Assembly (NCBI GenBank): GCA_963515595.1
Contig: CAUPYH010000007.1
Span: forward strand, 1-39,169
DNA: 39,169 nt
Reading direction: 5' to 3'
DNA from: Eikenella sp963515595
Lineage (GTDB): Bacteria > Pseudomonadota > Gammaproteobacteria > Burkholderiales > Neisseriaceae
Both the position numbers and the translations under genes were made by a program. The notes under the pieces were generated by a model. That model did no database searches and had not been told where the DNA came from. It was given only the letters and a program-made list of their open reading frames with translations. Below, piece by piece: positions 1 to 7,861 of this stretch. How positions within the stretch are numbered: position 1 is the stretch's first letter; each line of letters opens with the position of its first letter.

Positions 1-47
1 GTGGTTTATACTGATTGCCACAGTGCCTACAATGTATTGGATGTTAG

Positions 48-311
48 CGAGTTTATGCCGCTGCCGCCATCGGCAAAAACTTCGGGCACGGAGCAAACAA
101 AAACGAAACCGCCCAAGTACTCGGCCACTTCCTGCTCGGTGCAGCTTTGGCCTATGTCAACGGAGCCGATCCCCTGTCCGGCGGCAGCGCCGCCATCGCC
201 TCCGAGAAAGCTGCCGAATACCTGCCCGACCTATTGCCAGTCAGTGTTGGTGCTTTGATTGAGTATTGTAGCAAGCGCCTACAAAAGCACCAAAAAATTC
301 ATGTGGATTGA
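48..311 (+). pseudogene. Remnant of a CdiA/FHA-type polymorphic toxin (pretoxin region)
   Basis: Frame 3 from base 48 reads through to a TGA at 309-311 and contains LGHFLLGAALAYVNG followed by GGSAAIASEKAAEYL. This alanine- and glycine-rich pattern resembles the region just before the toxic C-terminus of contact-dependent inhibition and haemagglutinin proteins of Neisseriaceae (family knowledge). TGA and TAG codons at 12-14 and 45-47 interrupt the frame upstream, and no start codon or ribosome site is visible, so this is a fragment. It is chromosomal flank outside the prophage. The toxin-family call is inferred from pattern only. Confidence 0.5.
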
Positions 312-439
312 GGAAGATAGCGGAATATTTCCGAAGATAAGGTAAGTAAGACTAAAATCAGACAGTTAATTGATTTTAAACTGCTCTGCGTGTTTCTGAG
401 GATGTCTGGAGACAAAAAAAGAACCGCTATAAAGCGGTT
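312..439. other. Gene-free chromosomal flank with tRNA terminator
   Basis: I see no convincing reading frame here. Bases 422-440 form a short hairpin (AACCGC/GCGGTT) that is followed, on the minus strand, by a run of T (413-420). This looks like the original terminator of tRNA-Leu, left behind when the prophage inserted between the tRNA and its terminator. Confidence 0.55.
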
Positions 440-501
440 TGTGGTGCCCGAGACCGGAATCGAACCGGTACGCTCGTATTAAGGAGCGACGGATTTTAAG
501 T
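440..501 (-). repeat. attL: 62-bp copy of the 3' part of tRNA-Leu(UAA)
   Basis: These 62 bases are identical to 38525-38586 inside the intact tRNA-Leu gene. The identity runs from just beyond the CCA end to the anticodon loop and stops there (base 502 is T, its counterpart 38587 is C). A partial tRNA at one end and an intact one at the other is the signature of tyrosine-integrase insertion into a tRNA gene. The fragment lacks the 5' half and cannot be a functional tRNA. Confidence 0.93.
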
Positions 502-778
502 TCTAGCTGTATTTGTTTTAAATCATTTGATTAAAGCGTTTTTAATTCTACATTAACCACAAAACAACACGGAAAACATAGCTGATTTATAAAGAAAATA
601 TGGAGGCATGTAGAACAGAAAAAAGCAGCTAAAAATCGACCGCGTAATTAAGCCTAAATTTGATTATATTTGAATAGATATGCGTAAATTTTAAGCACAC
701 AAAAATCTATCAAAAGCAAGATGGCTCTAGGTTTTGCTTATAACGGAATGCTGCATAAAAATTAATCATTTTTTGAAC

Positions 779-829
779 GCCGGGCAGGCGGGAGGGGAGC
801 GCGCGGGCGAAGCCTGCAGGGTGGGTGAA
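779..829. other. Candidate cos (packaging) site
   Basis: A GC-rich block sits inside an otherwise AT-rich gap, beyond the 3' end of portal gene Q, which is where P2 has cos. The stretch from 783 (GGCAGGCGGGAGGGGAGCGC) resembles the P2 cohesive-end core as I remember it (GGCGAGGCGGGGAAAGCAC). The call rests on position and partial resemblance only. Confidence 0.4.
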
Positions 830-837
830 AATAAAAA

Positions 838-868
838 AAATCAGCTCCGAAAAAATCGGAGCTGATTT
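838..868 (-). terminator. Intrinsic terminator of the P-Q operon
   Basis: A 13-bp perfect stem (838-850 with 856-868) around AAAAA is followed, on the minus strand, by a run of T. It lies directly after the portal stop codon at 889. Confidence 0.8.
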
Positions 869-888
869 TGCTGGTAGCGAGCAGAGTA

Positions 889-1872
889 TCAGGCTGCTTG
901 TGGCTCTATCGCATAGGGTGTAAACTTAAACACCTCAAACCCAAGCCGCTCGTTGATGTCGATAAACGTTTGCTGCAATGGCGTTACCTCATTGCGGGCG
1001 AACACCTTGGCCGCTGTCATCGCATCGCCAAGCCCGCCGGTTGCTTTGGGCACGATACCCATCAGCGACGGAGGCACACGATGGATAGCCAGCATATCCT
1101 CGGCACTAACAGACTTAATATTTAAAAACTCATCCTTGGCTGCGATCTCCGCAATCGGAATCAGCTTGATACCGTCGGGATTGCCGCCAGGCGAACGCAG
1201 CACCACGTTTTTAAAGTTACCGTTGCCCTTGGCATTTCGGAGTTGCTGCTTGACAGTTTCCCAGCCATCATCATCAATTTGGTTGTCCGTGGCATACAGG
1301 ATAAACCCGGCATGAGAGCCGTTTTTGTAGTAACGCACCCTGAATTTGGTTGCGCTATCGTTGAGGTCGACGGAGTTGAGCGCCGCCAGGTAGTACGGCA
1401 TCCCATACACCTCCTGCTTAAGGTTGGGCTGCATGATATGCACGATTTGCTTGCCGCTGATTTTTTCGTAATCCACTCCGAAATCATCGTTACGCAGATA
1501 GACAAAATCCTTAAGATTGGATGTGCGGCGCATGTACAGTGCCAGCCTGCTCTTCATACCAATCACCTCCCCGAAACGGTTGCGCTGCATTTCCAGGTAG
1601 CCGTTGCCCAGCACCAAATAATTAAACGCCAGCTTTTCAAATTCCGCCCGCGACAAATACCTGGTCGGCTCAAACGTTACCTTAAGGATATTGATTTTGG
1701 CTTGGATGGCAGAGGCATGATGCACCCCTTGATCCAGCAGGCGCACCACATCAAACCAGCTCACCGGCGTTTCGTAGTACACCCCGTTATTCAGGCAGCC
1801 TAAAAAGTCAAATAACCCATGCTCGCCGGGCAAATCCTCAAAACTAAATACATCAACATCTACTTTGCTCAT
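889..1872 (-). CDS. Q: Phage portal protein (P2 gpQ family)
   Basis: This 327-residue protein matches the PBSX/P2-type portal family, which forms the twelve-subunit ring at the capsid vertex through which DNA is packaged and to which the tail joins. Recognisable segments include the N-terminal region around residues 20-50 (FLGCLNNGVYYETPVSW), a NYLVLGNGYLEM motif, and PPSLMGIVPKATGGLGDAMTA near the C-terminus. Length is close to P2 gpQ (344 aa). A GGAG ribosome site stands just before the ATG. The gene lies 12 bp downstream of the terminase gene on the same strand, as in P2, and is followed by a terminator. Confidence 0.94.
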   Translation of the reverse strand: MSKVDVDVFSFEDLPGEHGLFDFLGCLNNGVYYETPVSWFDVVRLLDQGVHHASAIQAKINILKVTFEPTRYLSRAEFEKLAFNYLVLGNGYLEMQRNRFGEVIGMKSRLALYMRRTSNLKDFVYLRNDDFGVDYEKISGKQIVHIMQPNLKQEVYGMPYYLAALNSVDLNDSATKFRVRYYKNGSHAGFILYATDNQIDDDGWETVKQQLRNAKGNGNFKNVVLRSPGGNPDGIKLIPIAEIAAKDEFLNIKSVSAEDMLAIHRVPPSLMGIVPKATGGLGDAMTAAKVFARNEVTPLQQTFIDINERLGFEVFKFTPYAIEPQAA

Positions 1873-1884
1873 AGCATTACTCCA

Positions 1885-3774
1885 TTAAAAAATAGCTACA
1901 TCGCCGCCGCCGGTCGCCAGCGACCCGTCCAACGGCTCCTGATAAAACACCTGCAGCGCTGCCCAAGCCACATCCGAATGACTCAACTCATTAGAGCGCC
2001 CGCTGGCATAAGTAACATGCTTGCCGCTGGCCGTCGCCACCGTGCGGATGCTCAAAAACGCTGCCGTAATATCCTTGTGATCCAGTTCCCACTCCACGCG
2101 TCGGTCGCGCAAGAGCGAGTGCATTTTATTAACCATCAAATACTTTTCTTGCAGCGAGTATTGCACCCCGATAACAGGCGGGAAAAAGCCCTGTACCAGT
2201 TGCAGCACCGCCGCCCCCAGCCCTGTCTTGTCCACCACAATCTTCTGCACGTTGTAGCGCTCGGTCGTTTTTTTGATAAACGCCGCCTGCTCCTCGAAAT
2301 TGTTGCCGCGCAGCATGGTGTGCTCGATGATTCTAAATTTGTCTCCGGTCGCGCGCGGCGGTAACACCACCACCAACGCCGCCGCATCGCCCGAATCGGT
2401 CGGGTCATAACCAATCCACACCGGCAGCATGCCCACCGGCCGCGCCGCAAACGGCTTATAAAAATCACGCCACTCTTCCCACGAATCTACCGCACAACGC
2501 TGCAACAGCTCAAAACTAAACACATTGCTGCCGTCCTCCGCAAATTCGCACATGAAAAGCTGGCGGAACTCTTCAGGCGAGTTTTCCAGTAATAACTGGT
2601 CGCGGTCGAACAGGTCGCAGCCGCTGGCAATGGCATCATCCAAGGTTACGATCTGACGATACTGCCCATCCTCGCAGGCGCGCCCAGCCGCCAGTGCCGC
2701 ATGCGATACGTCCAGCTTGATGTGCTCGGCCTCCGGCCGGCCACGGTTGAAATGCTCGCCCGACCAAAACGGATAAGCAGGGTGTGAAGTCGAAGACGGC
2801 GTAGAAAAATAAGTAATACGGAATCGCTTTTGTGAAGCCATCGGCTTCGCCACCCGCGTCAGCTCCTCAAAATCCGGAATCCAAAAATACTCATCCACAT
2901 ACAAATCGCCGCTATACGATTGCGCGGTTCGGCTGTTGGTGCCCAAAAAGTACAGTTTGGCGCCGTTATTGCCGAGGCGGATGGTGTCGCCTTTGAGTTC
3001 CACGCCGACCATCTCCGACAAGTCCATCATGTATTGCTTAAACTGAAACGCCTGCCGCCGCGAAGCCGACAGGAATACCTTGTTTTTGCCCATCGTTAGC
3101 GCATTAACCAAGGCCTCGCGCGCAAAATAAAAGGTCGCCCCGATTTGGCGGCTTTTGAGCGTGTTGCGGAAACGCGCCTTGTTATCCCACCAAGCGCGCT
3201 GATAGCCAAACTGCTGCTCCAAAAAGATTTGTTGCGCTTGTGTGATTTGTTCGGCGCTAAAAAAATTCGGCTCCGGCTTGCGGTTGCTCGGCACCCGCTC
3301 CCGTGTTTCGCGCGGCGGCTTCGGCGGGTTGTCGATAGTCGGTATTGGGTGCCCGTGATCCACCACCATGCGCAGCCCTTTGCCTTTCTTCGGCGGCTCA
3401 TCCGCCAGTTTCGGCGCATCAGGCAACACCTCGCCCAGTTCGGCTACTTCCGGCACGGCATCCTTTCGCGCCTGTCCGCCCATCAAGCCAAACAACTGCT
3501 TAATCTCTTTGTAATCCGCATCCGATTTTTTCGGCCGGCTAATCAGCTGGTGCAGCCGCATTTCCGCGCTTGCCGCCACCCGCTGCATCGGCGTGCCGCC
3601 GTCCCAGTTATCGCGGTTTTTCCAACTGTAAACGGCGGGCGGCTTGAGCCCGAGCAAGCGGGCGATGTCAGAAATGCGCCAGCCCTGCCAATACAGCAGC
3701 CGCGCCTGAATGCGCGGGTCGAGGTTGCTGGCAATCGCCGCAGCTGGCGGCGGGGTAGTGTGTTGTCTGCTCAT
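1885..3774 (-). CDS. P: Terminase large subunit (P2 gpP family)
   Basis: The packaging motor cuts DNA at cos and drives it into the prohead. I start it at the ATG at 3774 (629 aa) because the N-terminus then begins with the usual HTH region (YWQGWRISDIARLLGLKPP, residues 28-46). A deviant Walker A (SRQIGAT, 208-214), Walker B (LYVDEYF, 291-297) and a nuclease segment (IGYDPTDSGD, 454-463) followed by VVDKTGLG support both ATPase and endonuclease functions. The frame stays open upstream to 4113, but that would overlap the divergent scaffold gene and remove the promoter space. It is transcribed divergently from O, as in P2. Confidence 0.95.
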   Translation of the reverse strand: MSRQHTTPPPAAAIASNLDPRIQARLLYWQGWRISDIARLLGLKPPAVYSWKNRDNWDGGTPMQRVAASAEMRLHQLISRPKKSDADYKEIKQLFGLMGGQARKDAVPEVAELGEVLPDAPKLADEPPKKGKGLRMVVDHGHPIPTIDNPPKPPRETRERVPSNRKPEPNFFSAEQITQAQQIFLEQQFGYQRAWWDNKARFRNTLKSRQIGATFYFAREALVNALTMGKNKVFLSASRRQAFQFKQYMMDLSEMVGVELKGDTIRLGNNGAKLYFLGTNSRTAQSYSGDLYVDEYFWIPDFEELTRVAKPMASQKRFRITYFSTPSSTSHPAYPFWSGEHFNRGRPEAEHIKLDVSHAALAAGRACEDGQYRQIVTLDDAIASGCDLFDRDQLLLENSPEEFRQLFMCEFAEDGSNVFSFELLQRCAVDSWEEWRDFYKPFAARPVGMLPVWIGYDPTDSGDAAALVVVLPPRATGDKFRIIEHTMLRGNNFEEQAAFIKKTTERYNVQKIVVDKTGLGAAVLQLVQGFFPPVIGVQYSLQEKYLMVNKMHSLLRDRRVEWELDHKDITAAFLSIRTVATASGKHVTYASGRSNELSHSDVAWAALQVFYQEPLDGSLATGGGDVAIF

Positions 3775-3960
3775 GTGTCGGCGGTATCGGAAACAAATAA
3801 AGCCAACAATCGCCCGTTTTGCGACTGCTGGCATCAACCCGCATTTGTAAAAAAGCCCCTCAAAACAACAGCGGATAGACCACGCCACCCGCTGCCGCCA
3901 AACTATCCGTATCTTATTACGCGCCAACCAGCCGCACACCCAAGACAGCGAGACCAAACC
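3775..3960. promoter_or_regulatory. Divergent late-promoter region (PP/PO equivalent)
   Basis: The gap between terminase and scaffold contains TGTAAAAAAGCCCCTCAAA starting at 3846. The same box occurs before V (13807) and FI (18580). At exactly 53 bp from the TGT in all three is a -10-like hexamer (CAAACT at 3899 here). P2 late promoters have an Ogr-binding dyad centred near -55 at matching positions. The dyad TTTG...CAAA could also serve the leftward P-Q operon. Confidence 0.7.
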
Positions 3961-4854
3961 ATGCCTGATAGCAAAGCCACCACCACCGATTGGCGCATTG
4001 TCGGCGTTTCCGGCGACACCATCGACGGCCGCCTCATCAACGCCCAAGAGCTGGAGGAAATGGCCGCGCAATACGACCCCGAAATCTACGGCGCCCGCAT
4101 CAACTTGGAGCACGTCAATTTCCTGCTACCCGACTATGCCGGCGGATATGGCGATGTGCTCGAACTCAAAACCGAACCTTGGCACAAAGACCCGAGCAAA
4201 ACCGCACTGCTCGCCAAGCTCGCCGTGATGCCCGCCCTGCAAAAACTGTGGGATGAGGGCAAAAAGATTTATACCAGCATGGAGATCGTGCGCCCCTTTG
4301 CCGACACCGGCAAAGCCTACCTCGCCGGCCTCGCCATCACCGACACCCCCGCCAGCCTCGGCACCACCGCCAATTTTTCCCGTGCTGCCGAACAGGCCGG
4401 CAGCCAGCAAACCGTTTTTTCCGCCTACCGCCTACTCGAGGAAACCGTCATGCCGCAAAACCCGAATCCAACGCCAACTCAAACCGCCGACAAACCGCTC
4501 ACCGAAGCCGGTGCCGAAAGCCTGTTTGCCCGCTTGCTCGCCAAATTTACCACCGCCCACAAACCAGAGCAGCCGGAAACCACGCCTGCCCAGCCCGCTG
4601 TGGAACAGCCGCAAGACTACAGCCAAGCCCTTGCCGAACTGCGCCAGGAATACCAGGCCGCCGGCGAGCTGGTGCAAAAGCTGCTCGACAAACAGGAGGC
4701 CGACGATAAAGCCTACAACGAGCTGGCCGCCAACCACGAAAAACTGCGCCAGGAATTTGACAACCTAAAACAGCGCCTCGAAACCGAGCCCGCCGCAGGC
4801 GAACGCCAAGAGCACACCGGCAGCGGCGAGCCCACGCCGACCGTCGGCTGGTAA
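3961..4854 (+). CDS. O: Capsid scaffolding protein / prohead protease (P2 gpO family)
   Basis: The protein (297 aa) is a self-cleaving scaffold: an N-terminal serine protease followed by a helical scaffolding tail. Candidate catalytic residues are D19 (VSGDTIDGR), H51 (NLEHVN) and S106 (YTSMEI), spaced like the Asp-His-Ser triad known for P2 gpO. Residues about 150-200 are Pro/Thr/Gln-rich, and 210-290 are coiled-coil (ELRQEYQAAGELVQKLLDKQ). The frame extends upstream to 3145 without a stop, but that part lies antisense to terminase and is not plausible coding. The ATG at 3961 sits after the late-promoter region and is followed by capsid gene N. Confidence 0.93.
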   Translation: MPDSKATTTDWRIVGVSGDTIDGRLINAQELEEMAAQYDPEIYGARINLEHVNFLLPDYAGGYGDVLELKTEPWHKDPSKTALLAKLAVMPALQKLWDEGKKIYTSMEIVRPFADTGKAYLAGLAITDTPASLGTTANFSRAAEQAGSQQTVFSAYRLLEETVMPQNPNPTPTQTADKPLTEAGAESLFARLLAKFTTAHKPEQPETTPAQPAVEQPQDYSQALAELRQEYQAAGELVQKLLDKQEADDKAYNELAANHEKLRQEFDNLKQRLETEPAAGERQEHTGSGEPTPTVGW

Positions 4855-4913
4855 ACAGCAGGCTACCTGAAACCACACCTAAACCGCCACATCCTCTACA
4901 GAAAGAAACCATC

Positions 4914-5957
4914 ATGCGCACCCAACAACGAAAAACCGCCATCGCTGGCCTGTTTAGCGCCGTCGCCGCCGCCAACCACATCACCCCCGACGAAGTCAGC
5001 AAAGACTTTGCCGTCGAGCCCGCCGCCGTGCAGAAGATGTACGACGAAATCGCCCTGTCCAGCGAGCTGCTGCAAAAAATCAACATCATCGGCAAAACCG
5101 AAAAAATCGGCGAAATCATCGGCCTCTCCAGCGGTCTCATCGGCTCCAACACCGACACCGCCGCCGCCAACAAAACCCGCAGCCCGCGCAGCATCCACAG
5201 TTTGAGCAGCCGTAAATACCTGCTCGAAAAAACCAATTTCGACGTGGCCCTGCGCTACGATGAAATCGACGGTTGGGCAGCCGTAGCCAAAGATTTCCCC
5301 GCCCGCATCAATAAAAAAATTGCCGAATCCATCGCTATCAGCCTGATTACCATCGGCGTCAACGGCAAAAAACGCGTGAGGGACAGCGATTTTGCCAGCA
5401 ATCCGCTGCTGCAGGACGTCGCCAAAGGCTGGCTGCAAAAAATGCGCGAAGAGAACCAAACCCGCGTGATGGGCTGGCAGTCCGGCCAAATTGGCACCAC
5501 CAAGCAGGCGGTTAAATACGGCCCCGGCGCCACCGACTACAAAAACCTCGATGCCGTGGTAACCGACGTGCTCAACGAAATGATGGACGAGCGTTTTGCC
5601 GACCGCACCGACTTTGTCGTGCTGGCTTCCCGCCGCACCGTGGGCGACAAATACCTCCGCATCGTCAATGCCAGCGGCGACAAAGCCACCGAAATCGAGG
5701 CCGGCGGCCGATTGAGCGAGAAACGCACCCTCGGCGGCCTGCCCGTGATGTATGTGCCCAATTTCCCGGCCGACACCATCCTTGTTACCCCGCTGAAAAA
5801 CCTCTCCATCTACTACCAAACCGGAGGCGAGCGCCGCCACATCAAAGACGCCCCTGAGCGCGACCAAATCGAGAGCTACCAGTCCAAAAATATCGACTAT
5901 ATCGTCGAAGAGTACGGCGCAGCCGTGCTGGTGGAAAACCTCGAATACGCCGCCTAA
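4914..5957 (+). CDS. N: Major capsid protein (P2 gpN family)
   Basis: At 347 aa this is close to P2 gpN (357 aa). Family-typical stretches include the N-terminal FSAVAAANHITPDEVSKDF, a central FLLEKTNFDVALRYDEID-like region about residue 105-120, and the C-terminal YQSKNIDYIVEEYGAAVLVE. It is presumably processed at its N-terminus by the protease encoded by O. The gene follows O after a DUS-containing gap (AGGCTACCTGAA near 4862) and ends just before an inverted-DUS terminator. Confidence 0.95.
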   Translation: MRTQQRKTAIAGLFSAVAAANHITPDEVSKDFAVEPAAVQKMYDEIALSSELLQKINIIGKTEKIGEIIGLSSGLIGSNTDTAAANKTRSPRSIHSLSSRKYLLEKTNFDVALRYDEIDGWAAVAKDFPARINKKIAESIAISLITIGVNGKKRVRDSDFASNPLLQDVAKGWLQKMREENQTRVMGWQSGQIGTTKQAVKYGPGATDYKNLDAVVTDVLNEMMDERFADRTDFVVLASRRTVGDKYLRIVNASGDKATEIEAGGRLSEKRTLGGLPVMYVPNFPADTILVTPLKNLSIYYQTGGERRHIKDAPERDQIESYQSKNIDYIVEEYGAAVLVENLEYAA

Positions 5958-5966
5958 GCAGCAAAA

Positions 5967-5993
5967 AGGCTACCTGAAAATTTCAGGTAGCCT
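5967..5993. terminator. Inverted DUS pair acting as bidirectional terminator
   Basis: AGGCTACCTGAAA (5967-5979) and its reverse complement (5981-5993) form a 13-bp stem. On the minus strand it runs into TTTTT, so it can terminate the small minus-strand gene at 6010 as well as transcripts from N. Paired uptake sequences as terminators are a known feature of Neisseriaceae. Confidence 0.75.
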
Positions 5994-6009
5994 CCAAATG
6001 AAGCCTTGA

Positions 6010-6246
6010 TTAAATCAGCCGCTCCAGCTGTGCCAGCACATCGTTGAATTCGCGCTCCTGCTGGCTCAACAGGAAAAACAACTTACCCGCGTCTAGGTTT
6101 TGGCTGCCGCATTCGGCCAGGATTTCCACGATACCGGAAAATGCATTGATTCTTTCCAGCAGACTGTCATACACCGCAGCAGCAGCCCGGCGTTCGATAC
6201 CGTGTTTGATGGTTTGGGAAATGGAAATAGTGTTTTGAACGTTCAT
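6010..6246 (-). CDS. Small protein of unknown function, paralogue 1 of 3
   Basis: This 78-aa protein begins MNVQNTISISQTIKHGIE and ends in a helix with LDAGKLFFLLSQQEREFNDV. It is nearly identical to the product at 10090-10326, and its C-terminal half is similar to the one at 34401-34616. The ATG at 6246 is preceded by AAGGAG. The gene runs against the late genes, has its own promoter and structured RNA leader (6281-6484), and ends at the inverted-DUS terminator, so it is an independent unit. No transmembrane segment or known domain is evident. Its function is unknown; its association with a C4/CI-like RNA suggests a regulatory role. Confidence 0.75.
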   Translation of the reverse strand: MNVQNTISISQTIKHGIERRAAAAVYDSLLERINAFSGIVEILAECGSQNLDAGKLFFLLSQQEREFNDVLAQLERLI

Positions 6247-6280
6247 GACTGAACTCCTTATGAAATTGATTTTGTGATGT

Positions 6281-6370
6281 CCACCGAATGGGTGGGCGGG
6301 CTTCAATCACCGTCATAAGTCGGCTCGCGGTATTCCCCGAAGGTATTGTATTTCCGCGTATAGACCCGCC
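6281..6370 (-). ncRNA. Structured RNA leader, copy A
   Basis: On the minus strand an outer stem GGCGGG/CCCGCC encloses two hairpins: CGCGG...CCGCG capped by CC-TTCG-GG, and CCG...CGG. A trailing hairpin CCACC/GGTGG follows, and then the ribosome site of the small gene. Copies B and C keep the pairing with different bases, which supports a real RNA fold. The layout recalls the C4 (P1) and CI (P4) immunity RNAs, but I could not test that. Confidence 0.65.
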
Positions 6371-6455
6371 ATAACTGGCAGCCTGAAAGAAATTATTAGG
6401 CGTAAAAAAGCCGCACTGACGGGGCGTTTATTCCGCTTATGAATGTGATGGCGCG

Positions 6456-6484
6456 ATATTAGCGCAGGCTGCCTGAAAACGCAA
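6456..6484 (-). promoter_or_regulatory. Promoter for RNA leader copy A
   Basis: TTGCGT (6479-6484) and TAATAT (6456-6461), read on the minus strand, are 17 bp apart. The same pair with an 18-bp spacer precedes copy B. A degenerate uptake sequence (AGGCTGCCTGAA type) lies within the spacer. Confidence 0.6.
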
Positions 6485-6550
6485 GGCCAACCCCGCATAC
6501 AGGCCAATCCAAATTTGGACTGCCCTCATGCCCAAAACAAGGAAATTATC

Positions 6551-7072
6551 GTGTCCCTCATCCTGCTGCCCGTTCCCTCCCCCGTTTTTGCCCAAGGGGG
6601 CGAACTCAAAACCGACAGCCGCAAAGTGGCCGCCGCCTTCGGCCTCAAACATTTCCACGTTATGCGCGATATTCAAAAAATTATCGCCCAAGTACCTGAA
6701 GAATTTAGCCAATCCAAATTTGGATTGAGCGAATACACCGACCGGCAGGGCAAATCCCGCCCCATGTACGAGATGACCGAACAGGGCTTCATGCTGCTGG
6801 TCATGGGCTACAGCACCCGCGATGCCATGCGCATTAAAGTTGCCTACATCCAAGCCTTCGATCATATGCGCCGCCAGCTTGACCGGCTCAACACCACCGT
6901 CATGCAAAAGCTGCTTGCCGCTATCGAAGCCGAAAAGCAATCCTTTGCCGTTGCTTCCCTCGCCGGCCGCCTGCTGCGCGAGCGGCAAGAGCTTAAGCCC
7001 GTTTATCAGGAGCGCATCCGGCTCTGTCAAGAGCAAATGCAGCCCCTGCTCACCAATTTTGAAACCCCTTGA
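6551..7072 (+). CDS. rha: Phage regulatory protein, Rha family
   Basis: The protein shows the Rha domain core: LKTDSRKVAAAFGLKHFHVM, then a basic DIQKI helix, an MYEMTEQGFMLLVMGYS segment, and a C-terminal helical region about residues 110-170. Rha-type proteins are DNA-associated phage regulators; one blocks growth in IHF-deficient hosts (family knowledge). I prefer the GTG at 6551, preceded by AAGGA, giving 173 aa; an ATG-initiated version from 6515 is possible. It is located between capsid gene N and terminase gene M, an unusual insertion in the P2 order. The palindrome TCCAAATTTGGA lies just upstream (6508) and again within the gene (6713). Confidence 0.85.
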   Translation: MSLILLPVPSPVFAQGGELKTDSRKVAAAFGLKHFHVMRDIQKIIAQVPEEFSQSKFGLSEYTDRQGKSRPMYEMTEQGFMLLVMGYSTRDAMRIKVAYIQAFDHMRRQLDRLNTTVMQKLLAAIEAEKQSFAVASLAGRLLRERQELKPVYQERIRLCQEQMQPLLTNFETP

Positions 7073-7082
7073 GGATAGTGCC

Positions 7083-7745
7083 ATGACCAGCCCAGCCCGC
7101 CGCCACTTTTTGCAGGAAACCGCCCGCCTCGCCGCCGAGGCCGGTGGCGACATCCCGCTCGCTGAATTAAGCGTTTACCAGCAGCTGCTCAAACAACTGT
7201 ATCAAGACAAAACCATCCTCAAAGCCATCAACAGCAACACCGACAAAGCCAAAGCCAAAGCCGACATGCTGCCTGCCTATGCCGAATGGATTGCCGGTGT
7301 GCTGCAGGGCGAGCAAGCCCAAGCCGACGACAAAATCACGCCAACGGTGCTGATTTGGATGATTGATTGCGGCCTTTTGGATGAGGCGATGCCGCTCGCA
7401 GCTTTTGCTCTCGAGCACAAGCTGCCCAGCGCCGACGAGTTCCAGCGTGAAATGCCGGATTTATTGCTGGAGGAATACGCCGACCAACTTTCCGCTGGCT
7501 ACACCATCACCGGCGAGAACATGAAAACCTTGGTTGAATGGGCTACCGCCAAAGGCGAAGACGGCCTGCACCGCTACAACGTCAATGACAACATCCGTGC
7601 CAAGCTGCTCAAAGCCGCAGGCGAATGGGCCGAAGAGCAGCAAATGCCCGACTACGCCCGCAGCCTGTACGAAACCGCGCTCACTTATAACGACCGTGTC
7701 GGCGTGAAAACCCGCATCACCGCATTAAGTAAAGGCGACAGCTAA
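7083..7745 (+). CDS. M: Terminase small subunit / endonuclease (P2 gpM family)
   Basis: The 220-aa protein begins with the SPARRHF(L)QE signature typical of gpM, followed by VYQQLLKQLYQDKTILKAI and the helical region LPAYAEWIAGVLQG...VLIWMIDCGL...ALEHKLPSADEFQRE. gpM works with gpP in cos recognition and cleavage. Length is near P2 gpM (247 aa). ATG at 7083 follows GAGG in the end of rha, 10 bp after its stop. Gene order N-M-L matches P2 apart from the rha and small-gene insertion. Confidence 0.93.
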   Translation: MTSPARRHFLQETARLAAEAGGDIPLAELSVYQQLLKQLYQDKTILKAINSNTDKAKAKADMLPAYAEWIAGVLQGEQAQADDKITPTVLIWMIDCGLLDEAMPLAAFALEHKLPSADEFQREMPDLLLEEYADQLSAGYTITGENMKTLVEWATAKGEDGLHRYNVNDNIRAKLLKAAGEWAEEQQMPDYARSLYETALTYNDRVGVKTRITALSKGDS

Positions 7746-7861
7746 CCTTCTCCCCCGCCGTATGGGGCGCGGCGGCCTGTCTGTCGGATTTCCTGTTGTT
7801 TCCTTTGCCGCCAGCCTGGCCGCCGCTGCCGCCATACCCAATGCCGAAACCGAGCCGCCTC

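Larger units (their letters stand above)
502..888. other. Gene-free phage left end: arm sites, candidate cos, terminator
   Basis: About 390 bp with no credible gene. It is AT-rich except for a GC-rich block at 779-829. It holds ATGTAGAACA at 608-617 and the reverse-complement octamer TTCTACAT at 546-553, both also related to repeats beside attR, and a strong hairpin at 838-868. Confidence 0.6.

Noticed and set aside
440..501. A second functional tRNA-Leu at the left end
   Set aside because: Only the 3' part is present; the sequence diverges right after the anticodon loop.
3145..3960. Upstream extension of the O reading frame
   Set aside because: It runs antisense to the conserved terminase gene and would erase the divergent promoter region; the protease domain starts at 3961.
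4896..5867. 323-codon minus-strand open frame opposite capsid gene N
   Set aside because: It is Gly/Val/Ala/His-rich with no ribosome site, a typical shadow of a GC-rich gene.
6313..6507. 64-codon minus-strand frame in leader copy A
   Set aside because: It coincides with the structured RNA and its promoter and has no ribosome site; a coding role is not shown.
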